64,000 nt of DNA from Utricularia gibba (Eukaryota; Streptophyta; Magnoliopsida; Lamiales; Lentibulariaceae): assembly GCA_002189035.1 (NCBI GenBank), contig CM007992.1, positions 3,720,001 through 3,784,000 of the forward strand, in the 5' to 3' direction. The translations under genes and the position numbers were made by a program. How positions within the stretch are numbered: the first letter of the stretch is position 1; every line of letters begins with the position of its first letter. Below are positions 24,038-35,559 of this stretch, in pieces. The notes beneath the pieces are model-generated. The model searched no databases. It was not told where the DNA came from and was given only the letters and a program-made list of their open reading frames with translations.

Positions 24038-27000
24038 CTTAACCTGATCCTATTGTCAATAAAATTCGACTGAATTCTTTCTTCTCCTCTCTCCCACTGC
24101 TGCTAATCTTGTATTCTATAGAAGATTTGCTCCTATTCACTTGTGAACGAGAGGAAGAAAACATGAGAAAGGAAAAGAAACCGACGACTAGTAGGCTCCT
24201 TGTCATGAAATATTTATACAGCCCACAAAGCAAAACCACAAAAAAAATTATCTTTTTTTCTAGCATTCTGTCCATCCAATTCATTGATGCCTTGGGCAGA
24301 CCATTCTGAGATGTTTTATTTTGAAATCTTAGAACGGGCAGTTCAACTATTCATTTACCTCGTTTACCGTGTGGTGTTAGGTCCATCCTGCTACCACTTG
24401 CGAATTACATTACTCGTACCAGCAAGCAGCTACCTTGAATTCACTACCCTTCACCACAAATCGTGACATTTCAACGTCCATAAGTGTTTTTTTTTTTTCT
24501 TACTGCCCATTCCTCCACACAGTGAACACAACAATGCTCTCATACTTGTCTCACAACGCAGGAACAAAGAGATAGATGGGCAGGCAGGCTGAGGCTGAAG
24601 CTGAGTGGGAGCATTGAATGTGCGTAGTCCATCCCAGGCCATGCTTTCATACCTTTCCCCTTGACCGCCGCGCGTGACAGACTGGTAATCAATGCTATCT
24701 CATCTGAGGCTGAGACTGAGACTCGTCCCATTGTCATTGCCTTGTGATTGGAGATTGTATTTTATTTCTTCTCGGGGGAAACGTACTCGTCGGATTGTTG
24801 TTAAGGTATCTTGTTTGGGAACCGTTAACCGCAAAACCCCAAAAAAGTGACCATTAATGATGACGAGTGGGAGTGCAAGAGAGAGTTATCGAGCCTCGCT
24901 CATTTCTTTGTTTGTCTGTTTTGCTGGGGGAGCAGACACGTGGGGCCTCAGCAGTAGCAGTAAATAGCAGTGGTGGGGGCGGGGGAAGGCCGAGACGGCG
25001 GACCGGCCCCTGGGCGTCCAGCGTAACCCCGATCTGAAAAAACCAGGCGGTTGCTTCTTCGAACCGCATCGCATTTAAGTCACCGATGACGATCACACCA
25101 CGTCGGCACACCCCCACAACACAGTATCTGCAGTTCTTTCAAAATCCCAACAACACGCAGAAATGAAATCGGACACCTCACCAACCAAGACGAAATTCGG
25201 GCATGGGAAACGTTGATCGCAACCCTCCACCAGCCATCACCCCACCCGGCGAGCCTCCACCAGCACCCACTTGGCTTGACTGTGTGACAAGAAGATTGGG
25301 CTGGCTAGCCCCTTGGAGACAGATGTCCCGGGCCGATGCGAAGAAGACAAAGCTTCGCCATCATGAATCCATGGAAGAAATAGGCGTGATGAGAAGGGAA
25401 GGGAGCGATTGCCATGTCGCGGTCGACGGCAACTGGTCCGGGTCTCTTATCAGCCTGCCCAATTCACACCTAACCCTACCGTCTTTTCGACGTGGCCCAT
25501 TGCCCCCAAATTGATCGGGAACGGGAATGCTTGTTTTTATTCAAATATATTAAAAAATCAAGCTCTAGAAAATTAATTTAATTAATTTCTACTTGTAGAA
25601 TATTTTGGGGAATTTTGAATTGAAATTATATCAATTTGTTATAATTCATTACAAACATTTCCATTGTTAAAACAAAAAATAATCTATAAAAATATAAATA
25701 ATTAAGATCTATTTGGTGTTGCTTCAATTTCAATAAAAGCAATTGTAGAAGAGATTTTCGTATAAAACACGCATTGATTCTGCTTCACATGAAGCTAAAC
25801 AATGTAGTATTTTAATTTTTTTAAAAGATGGGATGCCTCTATTCCAAAAAAAAAACAACTAAAATACTTTTATAATCATTTCTTTGGATTTGTTTTTTGA
25901 AGCTATATCAAAAGACCCTTAGTTATTAAAATTATTTCTCATTTTTAATATAATAATAATTCTTAAATAATATATATCAATTTTTATTATATTAATTATG
26001 AGGTGATTTTTCCCGATGTCTCCAAAGGATCCACTGCGTGGGTTTATTAGATTTGATGGTGATCTCACGCGCTCTTTCTGTGGTAAAACACAGCATGCAA
26101 ATTAGGGTTTGAAGTTGAAGGGTGCTTTGCGTGGGAATAATTAAATTGCATGCGTGGGTTGGTTCCCCTTTGGTGCCCTTATCCTTTGGTTGATGAATGA
26201 AATGGGATGGGATTGGGGGCTGCGTGGATCCCACGCACGCCAACAGACATCTAATTCTGCTGCTATTGCTAATGCCGACGATCAATTAATGCCATATCAG
26301 ATGAGATGAGCAATCTCAACTGTCGGCCATGCTTATGCTTTGCTTTGCTTTCCTTCCCCGGATAGCATTAGTGCATCACCATCCCTCCCACGCCCACTGT
26401 TTCAACGGACCGTAATCCAACTCAAGCACCTGGTGGCGACGTACACGTTGATTCGCTGGTGCAGTGAGTGGGGGGCATGGCAGGTGTTACTGTTGGGCAT
26501 CGCCATGTGCATCCATGCCTTTTTGGTTCATCAAAGCCGCCAAAATCGGTGCAAAAGCTGGAAACCCTCATGCTGCTACTTCTTTCTTTCTTTCTCCCAA
26601 TGATCGATCATCTTAGATCCATCCCTCTTGCCTACCTACACGCATTTTTGATTGAAACCACATAGCAGATAAACAAGGAAAGGGGTACTACAACTACAGT
26701 AGGGGAGGGGAGGGGAGGACCCGGGAGCATCTGTGGATTGGATTTTATGGAGTGGTACTGGTGTTGGTGATCGTAAATGCAGCATGTGGGAGAAGAGTGG
26801 AATCCCGGGAAATCCCATGTGTTGGTTAGTTATGGTTGAGTGGCGGCTTCGGCTTCGGCTTCAATGGGGGAATATGGATGACAGGGAGAGGTGACCCTGC
26901 GGTAGGGCACCCCAGCCGTAGCAAGGAATAAGGACAGGGAGAGTGGGAAATTTCATATGCGATACAACTTCGAAATACCATGGATTTATTGTACGAAGAA

Positions 27001-27439
27001 GAAAAGGAGATGGAGGTGGGGGCCTTTGTCGTTGTTTTCCGATTGCGAGTACTTGTTTAAGTGAGGGATGGGGACCTTTTAAGTCACATGCATATCCTTG
27101 TTTTCAACGCACAATCCAGAGGCACGTTACCCATCCTCCCCGTGGTCCATCTTTGCCTTCTTTTTTAGGTCATGTTCATGAAATAGATCTTGTGCCAAGC
27201 CATCGCCTTCACCCCCACTTTCCCATTCAATCAGCATATGATTCATTTCAGGCACCTTTTGCGTTTCAAATTTATGGATGATCATGAGCCAGCCAGCCAC
27301 TGGAAACACACAGATTCTCTGGTGGTGTGATTTTCGAGAACCTCCCGACTATGGGGAGAGGAGATAAACAAAGCATGGAAACTAATTCACATAATCATGT
27401 AAACTTTGTGCCAGCAGCACCACATCAGTTCGGTGTAGA
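24038..27439. other. Gene-poor interval (3.4 kb)
   Basis: No supported gene. The first part is the WRKY promoter. From 25530 to 26000 the DNA is strongly AT-rich. From 26000 to 27400 it is mixed, with several pyrimidine- or G-rich tracts (for example AGGGGAGGGGAGG near 26705). A 103-codon frame at 25203-25514 (+) and a 112-codon frame at 26943-27281 (+) have no recognisable domain and were not accepted. I looked for common plant miRNA mature sequences by eye and saw none. Confidence 0.5.
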
Positions 27440-28191
27440 CTAGGCTTGCCGACCATCTCCGGGAACCGTCGTGAGGCGCGCCACCAAGGCACTCATCGCC
27501 CGGACCTACAATTTCCCCACGCCATACTGAGTTTCACGTCATATAATCCGCCGGTTACGAAAGAAAAAAAAAAAAAACAGAAAGGTGAATCTTCCTTCAT
27601 ATGCTAAGACAGAAAAATAGTGATTCGGGGGTGTACCTGCATTTCCAGGGCGGGTATGTAGTCGAGAGCCTCCTGCAACACCACCTGAACAGGCTGTTTC
27701 CGGCAACCGGGAATTAACCTTCCCAATGAACGCGCTTTGCACTGGAAAGCCGCTAAGCCCTTGGATTTCAGGCGAGGAACGCTTAACTTGGATTTCTTCA
27801 CCCACCGGGTGTTCCCGGTGGTGATTATCGTCATCCCTGTACGCTGTCTTTTCATATCATTTGTTTTCTTCATCAACTTCTTCCGCTTGAGGCGGTTGGT
27901 GAGGATGGCCCGGCTCCATCTCGAGCTGCCCTTGGCGGTGGTGGCCAGTGCTCTGTTAGCTGCATCGCGTACTCGACTCGTCTGCGGCGGTGACGCCCTC
28001 GGTTCGCTCAGCCTCACCTTTTGCAGCGCGTCAACCAATTTGGAGGAGTAGACTTGCTGCTGCGCATCGGATTTCCACTGCACAGCGGCGGAATTAGGAA
28101 GGGGACATTCGTTTTGGTTTCGCATCTTTTTGCTCCTCCCTTCCCTGGACGATGATCGACCGGCGGTAACCGATTGATCTTGCGGCATCAT
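27440..28191 (-). CDS. bHLH147/148-like atypical bHLH transcription factor
   Basis: A 206-residue protein in two exons (28191-27637 and 27505-27440). The N-terminal block SSRWSRAILTNRLKRKK is the signature of the AtBS1/bHLH147-150 (AIF/IBH1-related) family, small proteins that modulate brassinosteroid and growth responses by heterodimerising. The C-terminal helix-loop-helix reads KARSLGRLIPGCRKQPVQVV then LQEALDYIPALEMQ|VRAMSALVARL, interrupted by the intron after EMQ. The basic region lacks the canonical H-E-R DNA contacts, so it is expected to act as a non-DNA-binding or weakly binding partner. It has a long Ser/Arg-rich N-terminus. A GGCTCGGCTCAGCTCAGC-type tract lies in the promoter (about 28355-28385). 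Confidence 0.88.
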
Positions 28192-29185
28192 CTTGCTGAG
28201 ACAATCAAAAGAAATCCGATCCGACTACGAAGGAGCTGAATCGATCAAAAAGGGAGTCATGAAGAGGGCGCAGGGCACTTGGTGGTGGTGGGGGGGATGA
28301 AGATTGATTGTGCGGGGGAGGAGGCCTTTAAAAGAGAATCGTGGAAGGCTGGCTGCTTGCTCGGCTCAGCTCAGCTCGGCTCACGAGCCGCCCCGCCACA
28401 TACATGAGAAGGTGCTTAAATCTTAAATGCAGGAGAGCCATGGAGCCGAAACCTGGTTAGGTTAATCAGATAAATAAATAAATAAATATATATTTACATC
28501 ATAATTATTCTTGAATGGAGAATGGATTGGATGCAGACGTGTACTTATTCAAGTAATTTACAAAAAAGTTGGTGCTGGGTCTCGGGCCATGTGGTTGGCA
28601 AGGTGCAGGGGGCCCACTCGCATGTGCGTTTTGGGCATACGTATAATTCCATTGTCTTTTCCAAAATATATATTTTCAACAGTATTTTTTAAAAAAGAAT
28701 ATTACTTTATTGGATACCAAGGTACTGCCACACATATTATCCCCAAACTTTGTGTTTTTAGCAAATCAAGGCTCCAAATTTGGTTCGGGGTAGGCAGTTC
28801 GATCTGTATGAATGATTTAGAAATTTGATAATATTGGATGGTCCTCAAATAAAACTATACGATAAAATATAATTTATGAACTATCGGTGGATACGAGTAA
28901 GAGAAATCACTGTATTACTAAGTTAATATGAATGGATAATTAATTCATTGCATGCTTTATAAAATTATATAGGGTAATTTCTCAAATTTTGTAAGTATAA
29001 ATAGATATATTTAGTTTTATTTAAAAAACATTTATTGATGAAAATATATATAATATGGAGGTTATTTGTTGACTTTTAGAATATCGATTGTTTTAATGTT
29101 TTTCGAATACTAAAAAATTGATTTTTTTTGGAATATAAAACTAGATTTATTTTTTTGATGACAAAAGGGCCCATCATTCTGGGCT
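28192..29185. other. Promoter of the bHLH gene and AT-rich intergenic DNA
   Basis: The first 250 bases include a short pyrimidine/GCTC repeat and are probably the bHLH promoter. From 28440 to 29160 the sequence is AT-rich and non-coding by inspection, including a (AAAT)n-like stretch near 28472-28490. The far end is the 3' side of the EF-hand gene. Confidence 0.5.
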
Positions 29186-29662
29186 TTATCCGACGGCCAA
29201 GATCTTGAGGAAGCAATCAAGGGTGACGCCGTCTTGTTCGTCAGCACCTTCTCCGCAAGCCAATGCGATCATGGCCTTGACATCCTCTTCATGGGCCTTA
29301 AACCCAGCCCAGCCCAAGTAAGTAATGAGATCCTGGACCCCAATTTTCCCATCTCCGTCCTTGTCCATCAGCCGAAACGCATCCTCCATCAACGCCTTCC
29401 TCGCCCTCCCCGCTGCTCTGCCGTTCACCACCGCCTCGAATTCCTCGTACTCGACGTACCCGTTCTTATTCGAATCCGCGGCCATTATCATCGAATCTAT
29501 CATGTCCTCCTTCTGCGGTCCATTCGAGAAACCACCGTAGAATGCGCGCAGATCGTCGTAGCTGATTCTCCGGTCGCCATCGCCGTCGAGGACATCGAAC
29601 GCAGAGCGAAGATTCGGTTGCTTCTCGAAGCTACGGCCTCCATGCGGCGTCGTTGGGCACAT
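29186..29662 (-). CDS. EF-hand Ca2+-binding protein, CP1/CML-like
   Basis: An intronless 158-residue calcium sensor resembling the Arabidopsis calcium-binding protein CP1. Three canonical EF-hand loops are visible: DGDGDRRISYDD, DSNKNGYVEYEE and DKDGDGKIGVQD. The fourth site (ACGEGADEQDGVTLDCF) is degenerate. The open frame continues upstream to 29782, but I chose the internal Met at 29662. The CP1 family begins MCP followed by a short linker, and the 40 extra residues upstream (HTSAESAKKHQPINTLYKNH) do not look like coding sequence for this family. Likely cytosolic or nuclear. Tandem hydrophobic core residues between loops support a folded pair of EF lobes. Confidence 0.88.
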   Translation of the reverse strand: MCPTTPHGGRSFEKQPNLRSAFDVLDGDGDRRISYDDLRAFYGGFSNGPQKEDMIDSMIMAADSNKNGYVEYEEFEAVVNGRAAGRARKALMEDAFRLMDKDGDGKIGVQDLITYLGWAGFKAHEEDVKAMIALACGEGADEQDGVTLDCFLKILAVG

Positions 29663-30073
29663 TTTGGGCGAATTCAATTCACAGAAATTCCTTGGAATTC
29701 CTCTAAGGCAATGGTTTTTATAGAGGGTATTGATTGGCTGGTGCTTCTTCGCACTTTCCGCTGATGTATGCAGTGACATCATTCCCTCACGTGCCTATTA
29801 GGCACGCCAGGGTCTTCGTGTTCTCCCCTCCTCCTCGTAAATATTCTTTATTTTATGACTATTAATTTCAAATTGTGTACAGATTTGATTTTCAATATTT
29901 AATTACTTTCTAAATAAAAATGGACCTGGCCCAGTTAGAAGTAAGGCCCATTCTTTCTTTGTCCATACAAAGAATAAATGGGGCCGGCCCATTTTGAAGG
30001 CTGACGAACAGATTTCCCGCCTTCAACCTGGCTGTCCTTTTACAACGGGCGGCATTTCATCCTCCACGGAAAA
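29663..30073. other. Divergent promoter between EF-hand gene and OB-fold gene
   Basis: A 411-bp head-to-head interval. AT-rich in the middle (29830-29925), then GGGCC/GGCCCA words (TGGGCC-type, near 29930-29995) that resemble the UP1/site II elements common in promoters of growth-related plant genes. The motif assignment is visual only. Confidence 0.5.
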
Positions 30074-33000
30074 ATGAGGTCTCCGAGGGACGGGATGCTC
30101 GAGGTCTTCTTCGATGGACACGAAGAGGCGTCTATGGAGATCGAAAAATCAAATCCTACTGAAGACGACAATGGAGATCCGTTTCTTAAGTTCATATTGT
30201 ACGCGAAATCGATTCTATCCACAGAAGAAGGTGATGCATACGACTGCGAGGATGCTGTAAGCTGTCCGAGTTGGAGCTGGATGTCAAATCGGATTCTGCG
30301 TACATGTGCGGCTTATTCGAGTGGCGTGACGCCTGCGATCCTTCTTTCCGAGCTTGCAATGGTACCCCGCAATTTACGATTTCGGAGAGCTTGTCATTTG
30401 TTAGATTACCAACTGAATCCTGTGTTCTACTGACTGAGCTTCATTATTTACTTTTTTATGAATAATCAAGGCTTGGAACGAGAAATGTAGAAGCGGGGAT
30501 CCAAAAAAACAGGCACACGATGTTTCCATCTCAAGGAAGAAAAGGAGAGAGAAATCTCCCAATACGGTTACTATTGATTCAGTTTATGAGAAGAAATTCT
30601 TGTCACTTAGTGGTGTGATTGAAGCAGTGATAATTGATGCGTTTACACTAACTGGTATGGTGTTTGTGTATTCATATGCAGGGCTTCGTTGTTAAGCCCA
30701 CAAATAATTTTGAAATAGTATCATTCTTCTACAGGAACTGACATCCACATGTTAAGCTTGGGAGACGCTTGGAGTTGCAATACCATAGATCTGTATCTTC
30801 ATAGAAGGTAAATGGAAACCACCCTTGTACATCCTATGGTTGATTATGTCTGAATGACTTGCTTGGGATGCAGATTTTATGATATTGTTGACCCGAGTAA
30901 TGGGATTCTGAAGAAGGGACGTGAGGTTGTCTTAACTGGTTGTCGTCTTCGAGTTACTGCAGGAAACTCCAGGAGAATTCGGCTCTTACCAACCGAGTAT
31001 TTTGTCATACTGTTGGATGAGGTAACTTTTCGCTTTTGTATTTATGTTTTTTAAACATTGAACATGGTTGAGTACAGAGAATGGCAGTCACCTTTTGATG
31101 CGCGGTCCCAAGTCCTAGTTCCATCTTTCCTTTTGTTACTGACAGTTTCTACCTTTTCGAGTCAGGAAGAAGATGATGATGCCATGCTTTTAGGAGCACA
31201 GTTTTGCTCCGATTCATTTTCTTCGATTTCGCTTGATGATGTGGCGTTTGGGGTATCATATGCACTGTATGCAAGGTATGATTCCCTCCAAATTCTCTTA
31301 CAACTAGCGTGGAAGAGTTGTGCATTTGGTATAAGTGCCACCCGGAGTACATGTGATATGTTCTCATTTGTATCTCAGGTGATAATCTGGTCTGTAATAA
31401 AATTTTCCACTTCTAAAAACTGGTGACAAAACCAGTTAGGAGCAACAACGAAATTTTTTTATACGCCCTTGTTTACAAACTTTTTCAACCGCAGAATTGA
31501 AAATATAGGAGCGTTGGAGGAGGTACATGCTAAATGCGGAGGCTTGCAGAGGAAACAAATTGCTCTTGTTGATAACAATGGTTCCAGATTAAAATTTCTA
31601 CTGTGGGGGGAGCAAGTACTGATTGCAAATCTTCTCAGGTGAATCACATTTTCTTCATAAGATAGCATGTTAAAAAATGGGAACACAACGCTTGTATCTC
31701 GTATATACCAATTACCATTGTTTCAGTTGGTGTTACGTTTATTCCTCTGGCTGATTCTAAAAGTTGAGGCTGTGTGTTAATGCAGCGTTGGAAGCATCCT
31801 CGCACTAGATTGCCCCTTCATTGCTAGTGCTAAAGATAGCTCTCTTGAAGCATGCGATGAAATTTGCCTAGAATATGGAAGTGTCACTAAGTTATATCTT
31901 GTCCCCCAGCACTGCACAGGGAACAAGTAAGACAAGAAAACCTTCAGGAATATGTCACTACTGTTACACATTTGTTAATTTCATTTACGACGAGAGTACG
32001 CTGTGGGTTCAGGTTTCCGTGGCATTGACTCAGAACCAATATCAAGCGTCAAGGCTGTTGAGAGCCACAGATCCGAGCCAGGGACACATGGTTTCCCAAG
32101 TGGAGTTACCTTGTGACTCTTATGGATCTATTGATTTCACCAACTACCCATTTCGGGTGAGCTGGTTCTATGACCTTGAAAAGTCCTTTTTTTTTTAAAA
32201 AAAAAGGATTGTTCACTGTAACAAGGATTTTAACCGTGTCTGGTTTGAAGTTCTGCAGTCTTATGTTTCTGATTTACACGACAAGATGACTGGTGTCAGT
32301 CTCTATGCTACTATTAGAGATATAAGAGCATCACGGGGAATGCTCTCGATAAGGATAGAAGATGAATCTGGAGCTACATGGGCAAAATTGCATCTTAGTG
32401 GGCATTGGTGAGTGTTTTCTGACAAAAGGCTTGTGCATTCACAAATACCATGACTATTTATTTGACGCGCTGAAGCTTCGTCAGGTCGTTGGGGAGACTA
32501 GACGTGGGCCACACTATCTTCATATCTGGTTTAAGCACTTCCCTCGCCTCAGACATGAGGTAACATCTTTTAAGTCATGTTAGAATACATAAGTATTCAA
32601 TTTTCTAAAAAAAGTATCATACGATCAATGCAGCATAGAGTTATCATGGTACGAGGACAACACCGGTTCTTCATTCTTCAATTTGAGTTGCTTGCCGGCT
32701 ATCCTCAACTCTCCTTGTCTTCACAGATTGTCTAGGCTTTGTGACCTATCCACCCACTCGATAGGTACAATGGTATGTTGCTCATGCAATAATCTTTCAT
32801 CCTTTTAATATCGAAGGCACCACTCATTAGTTCTTTGAAGCTTGTAGCACATTCTACACTCTTTTTAATTCTATTAATGTTTCATCATTTTAGGTATGCC
32901 GAGTATGTGTAGATCAGACTGAATGCTTTTATGTGGAAACGAGATTCATGCATGCCCTCTGCGGTCATCTGCTGGATGAATCCCCCCACGGTGACTTGGA

Positions 33001-33429
33001 ATGCAGATTTTGTGAATCCACTTGTGGTGCTGAAATCCAGCGTACCTTCAATGTAAGAATGACACTTTCGGACGACACGTCAAAGGTTGTTGTTAGATGT
33101 ATCGGTCAGACAGCTGCTGAGATGCTTCAAATATCCCCTCAGGAATTCCATGCTCTCTCTGAGGTAATGGACGAACCACCCCTTTGAACGATACAAAATT
33201 GCTGTCGCTTTTTTTATTCCGACCACGTAATAACCGTTCCGTCGGAATTGCGCAGGAAGAGCAGTGTATCTACCCTTCGTCACTTGGAACTGAAAATTAC
33301 ACCGTGGCTATAGTTAACCGCAGGAGACAGGACACTGGAAAGTTTTATGAGCAAGTCAGGATGACTGCGTCGAGTGGGAAGTCACTTGCGCCATCAAAGC
33401 CTGATTTTCCTACTGTAAATACGATATAA
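30074..33429 (+). CDS. Multi-OB-fold, zinc-ribbon protein (RPA70/SHLD2-like), frame broken once
   Basis: Thirteen exons run from 30074 to 33429 (30074-30361, 30471-30654, 30735-30807, 30874-31021, 31166-31275, 31495-31638, 31786-31926, 32013-32156, 32259-32407, 32485-32559, 32634-32772, 32894-33163, 33256-33429). They would encode about 679 residues if one base were added in exon 7. Beta-rich segments typical of OB folds recur (REVVLTGCRLRVTAG, LDDVAFGVSYALYARIE, GATWAKLHLSGHWSLG). The last third holds a CxxC...CxxC zinc ribbon (CGHLLDESPHGDLECRFCES) followed by VRCIGQTAAEMLQISPQEF, the pattern of the RPA1 C-terminal DNA-binding domain. I infer a single-stranded-DNA-binding or genome-maintenance role. 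The shieldin SHLD2-like assignment is only a suggestion. As sequenced, exon 8 is read out of frame and stops quickly. Confidence 0.7.
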
Positions 33430-33609
33430 ATTTCCTTTTTATTTCGGGCAAGCTGGGGAAGCTTATCCGACAACGAGCGGATTAGATGTATCGAATCGAA
33501 TCCAACGGTGGGCGCCAGCGCCAAATGATCGATCATAAATGATGCTCAGTGTTGCTTTATTGAGGTGTCCTTCGTGGAATATCAGAAGGAAAGAGCGTAA
33601 ACCTGAAGA

Positions 33610-34334
33610 ATGGGAGATAGCCGGAGAGTGGGCGTGGCGGTGGATTTCTCGCCGTGTAGCAGAAAAGCTCTGGACTGGGCTTTGAATCATCTCGTCCGCG
33701 ACGGCGATCATCTGATCCTCGTCACCGTTCGCCCCGAGGGCGGTTACGAATCCGGCGAGCTTCAGCTCTGGGAAGCCACCGGCTCTCGTAATTTTTTACC
33801 GCTTTTGCGATGAATTTTTCTCCCCTACTTGGGCTGATATTAAATTCATTGGTTTTTCTGGAAGCTTTGATCCCTCTGTGCGAGTTGACCGACCCGCATG
33901 TGATGAAGAAATACGAGGTGGATGCTGATCCTGAAACCCTAGATATGCTTTCCACTGCTGCCCGGCAGAAAGAGGTACGTGCATCTGATGATCATGGATG
34001 AATTAGGAAACCGATTTCTTTTCTGGGTTTCTTACTGAATCAACAAGGAGCAGATCACTGTGATCATGAAGATCTTCTGGGGTGATCCTCGTGAAAAGTT
34101 GTGTGAATCAGTAGACGCTATTCCCCTCGACTGCCTCGTCGTTGGGAATCGAGGCCTCGGCAAGATCAAAAGGTCCCTCCCATTGATTAACATATTGCTT
34201 AATCAAGTGGATTGATTACTTTATAAACCTCCAAATCTCACTCACTCTGTAACAGGGCGATCATGGGGAGCGTGAGCAACTATGTGGTGAACAATGCCTC
34301 GTGCCCTGTGACCGTGGTCAAGAGCCACGACTGA
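33610..34334 (+). CDS. Universal stress protein (UspA-like)
   Basis: A 161-residue cytosolic USP-fold protein in four exons (33610-33787, 33865-33974, 34054-34172, 34256-34334). It opens [20 protein letters not shown], the usual beta1-helix1 with nucleotide-contacting Asp. The C-terminal ATP-binding motif G-2X-G-9X-G(S) is present as [20 protein letters not shown], followed by [10 protein letters not shown]. The family is implicated in stress and hypoxia responses and binds ATP; the specific role is unknown. The start lies only 180 bases after the stop of the OB-fold gene, so its promoter must be very short or overlap the neighbour's 3' UTR. It ends 257 bases from the convergent bZIP gene. 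Confidence 0.92.
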
Positions 34335-34590
34335 ACCTCAAGCTTGATTCAGGCTGAACCTTCTTCTCTTCTTCTCTAACCCGTGTAGTGGCTGTTCTCG
34401 CGACAATAATGTATCTCACACTGCCAGCTATGGTTTGTTGTCCTCCTTAATGTCATCATTTTTTAGGACCCTACTTTTCATCCACAACGGTGATGGGTCG
34501 TCGGTGCACCATGAAAAGACAACCTTGGCTAACGCCCAGCAACTCCCTGAGATTGAAATGGGGGCTGAATCTGGTGCCAGGGTTCTTCAA

Positions 34591-34944
34591 TCAACAGCTC
34601 CTGAAGAAACGAATCATGGCTGCTGATGGGTATCCAGAGTTTCCTCCAGCATTTGCAGCCTCCTTTAAGCTCCTCCCCAGCTTCCTCAACTTCCCGTTCT
34701 CCAATTCCACGCCAGCGTATCTCCTCTTGATATCCTCGCACTTGGCATCGATTTCGCCGTTTTCGGCGCTGAAATGCACCACCTGATCATTCAGATCCTT
34801 TACGTATTGTTGCCTTTTCAACCTGGACCGTCGCGCGGATTCCCGGTTGGATAGCTTCCTTCTCTTCTTCTTCTTCTCATCCAACGTGATGGCTCCATGT
34901 CCGTAGACTTCGGAAGATATGGAGTTGCTTCCGAGCATCGCCAT
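34591..34944 (-). CDS. Short bZIP transcription factor (group S-like)
   Basis: An intronless 117-residue bZIP. The basic region is KLSNRESARRSRLKRQQYVK, containing the invariant N-X7-R. A short zipper follows with hydrophobic positions spaced by seven (Leu, Phe, Ile, Ile, Val, Leu). Small intronless bZIPs with this basic region are usually group S, which heterodimerise with group C; the basic region fits, though the zipper is less Leu-pure than typical S1 members. It is not the IRE1 target bZIP60 type: there is no membrane helix. The promoter faces the acyl-activating enzyme gene. A CTTCATCATCATCATCTTC tract lies upstream at 35234-35268. Confidence 0.87.
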   Translation of the reverse strand: MAMLGSNSISSEVYGHGAITLDEKKKKRRKLSNRESARRSRLKRQQYVKDLNDQVVHFSAENGEIDAKCEDIKRRYAGVELENGKLRKLGRSLKEAANAGGNSGYPSAAMIRFFRSC

Positions 34945-35559
34945 TGATAATTTCTGTGGGTAATTTCACTGTCACAACAGAAAGGTTGGAAAAACCAGCA
35001 GAAAGGTGATCAGGAAGAAGGGTGACAGACAAAGCAAGCGATCACCTTGGATGGAAATCATGAGTACGATCGCAAATCCAAAGGAAACACCACAAACTTC
35101 TGCAAGCCTGAGGAGGATTCAAAATATGGAGGAAGATGAATGCCAATTGGCAGCGATAAATTCAGAGGAAGATTACGATAGCTCCCGGCTTCAAGAATGG
35201 ATAAGGTTTGAATAGACGTCAAAAGAGCAACATTCATCTTCATCATCATCATCTTCTTCTTCCTCTTCAACCGCATGTGACCCTCACACTGAGTCTTCAC
35301 ATTCGAGTCACGAAGCAATAAAATACAATTATCAGTTATCACTGGAGTTGGGCAAAAACCACTCGAGTCGTAAAGAAATTGTCTTGTGCTTCTTTCCGGT
35401 AATTGCGGCCCGATCCCTGTAACATGGTGATATTTCCAAGTGGTCCTTCCAAGTGTTGCAGTAGGCTACTTCTAACGTTGTCCAGCTATATATATATATA
35501 TATATCACTCACTTCTCTACAGCAACTAGGGAGAGGGAGTGCGAAGAAAATTTCAGGCG
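34945..35559. other. Divergent promoter between bZIP and acyl-activating enzyme
   Basis: A 615-bp head-to-head region. It holds a (TCA/TTC)-rich tract at about 35234-35268 and a (TA)n run at 35487-35505 close to the start of the plus-strand gene. A 94-codon frame on the minus strand (35058-35342) lies in the bZIP leader region but does not match the conserved group S1 upstream ORF. Confidence 0.5.
35487..35505. repeat. (TA)n microsatellite
   Basis: Nine and a half TA units 55 bases before the start codon of the acyl-activating enzyme gene. It could double as a TATA-like element, though the distance to the ATG is short. Confidence 0.85.

Noticed and set aside
25203-25514. 103-codon plus-strand frame
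   Set aside because: Proline-rich start but no homology by eye, no introns or signal features, isolated in gene-poor DNA.
24038-27439. miRNA gene in the gene-poor interval
   Set aside because: No known mature miRNA sequence (156, 159, 160, 164, 166, 171, 172, 319, 390, 396) was spotted and no long perfect hairpin was found by eye.
29663-29782. N-terminal 40-residue extension of the EF-hand protein
   Set aside because: The CP1 family begins at the internal MCP, and the added residues do not resemble it.
34591-34944. bZIP as the IRE1 splicing target (bZIP60)
   Set aside because: No membrane helix after the zipper and no sign of the paired hairpin loops of bZIP60; only proximity to IRE1 in the window suggested it.
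35058-35342. Possible conserved upstream ORF (sucrose control) of the bZIP gene
   Set aside because: The peptide has no resemblance to the conserved C-terminal part of group S1 upstream ORFs, and its start lies far from the bZIP ATG.
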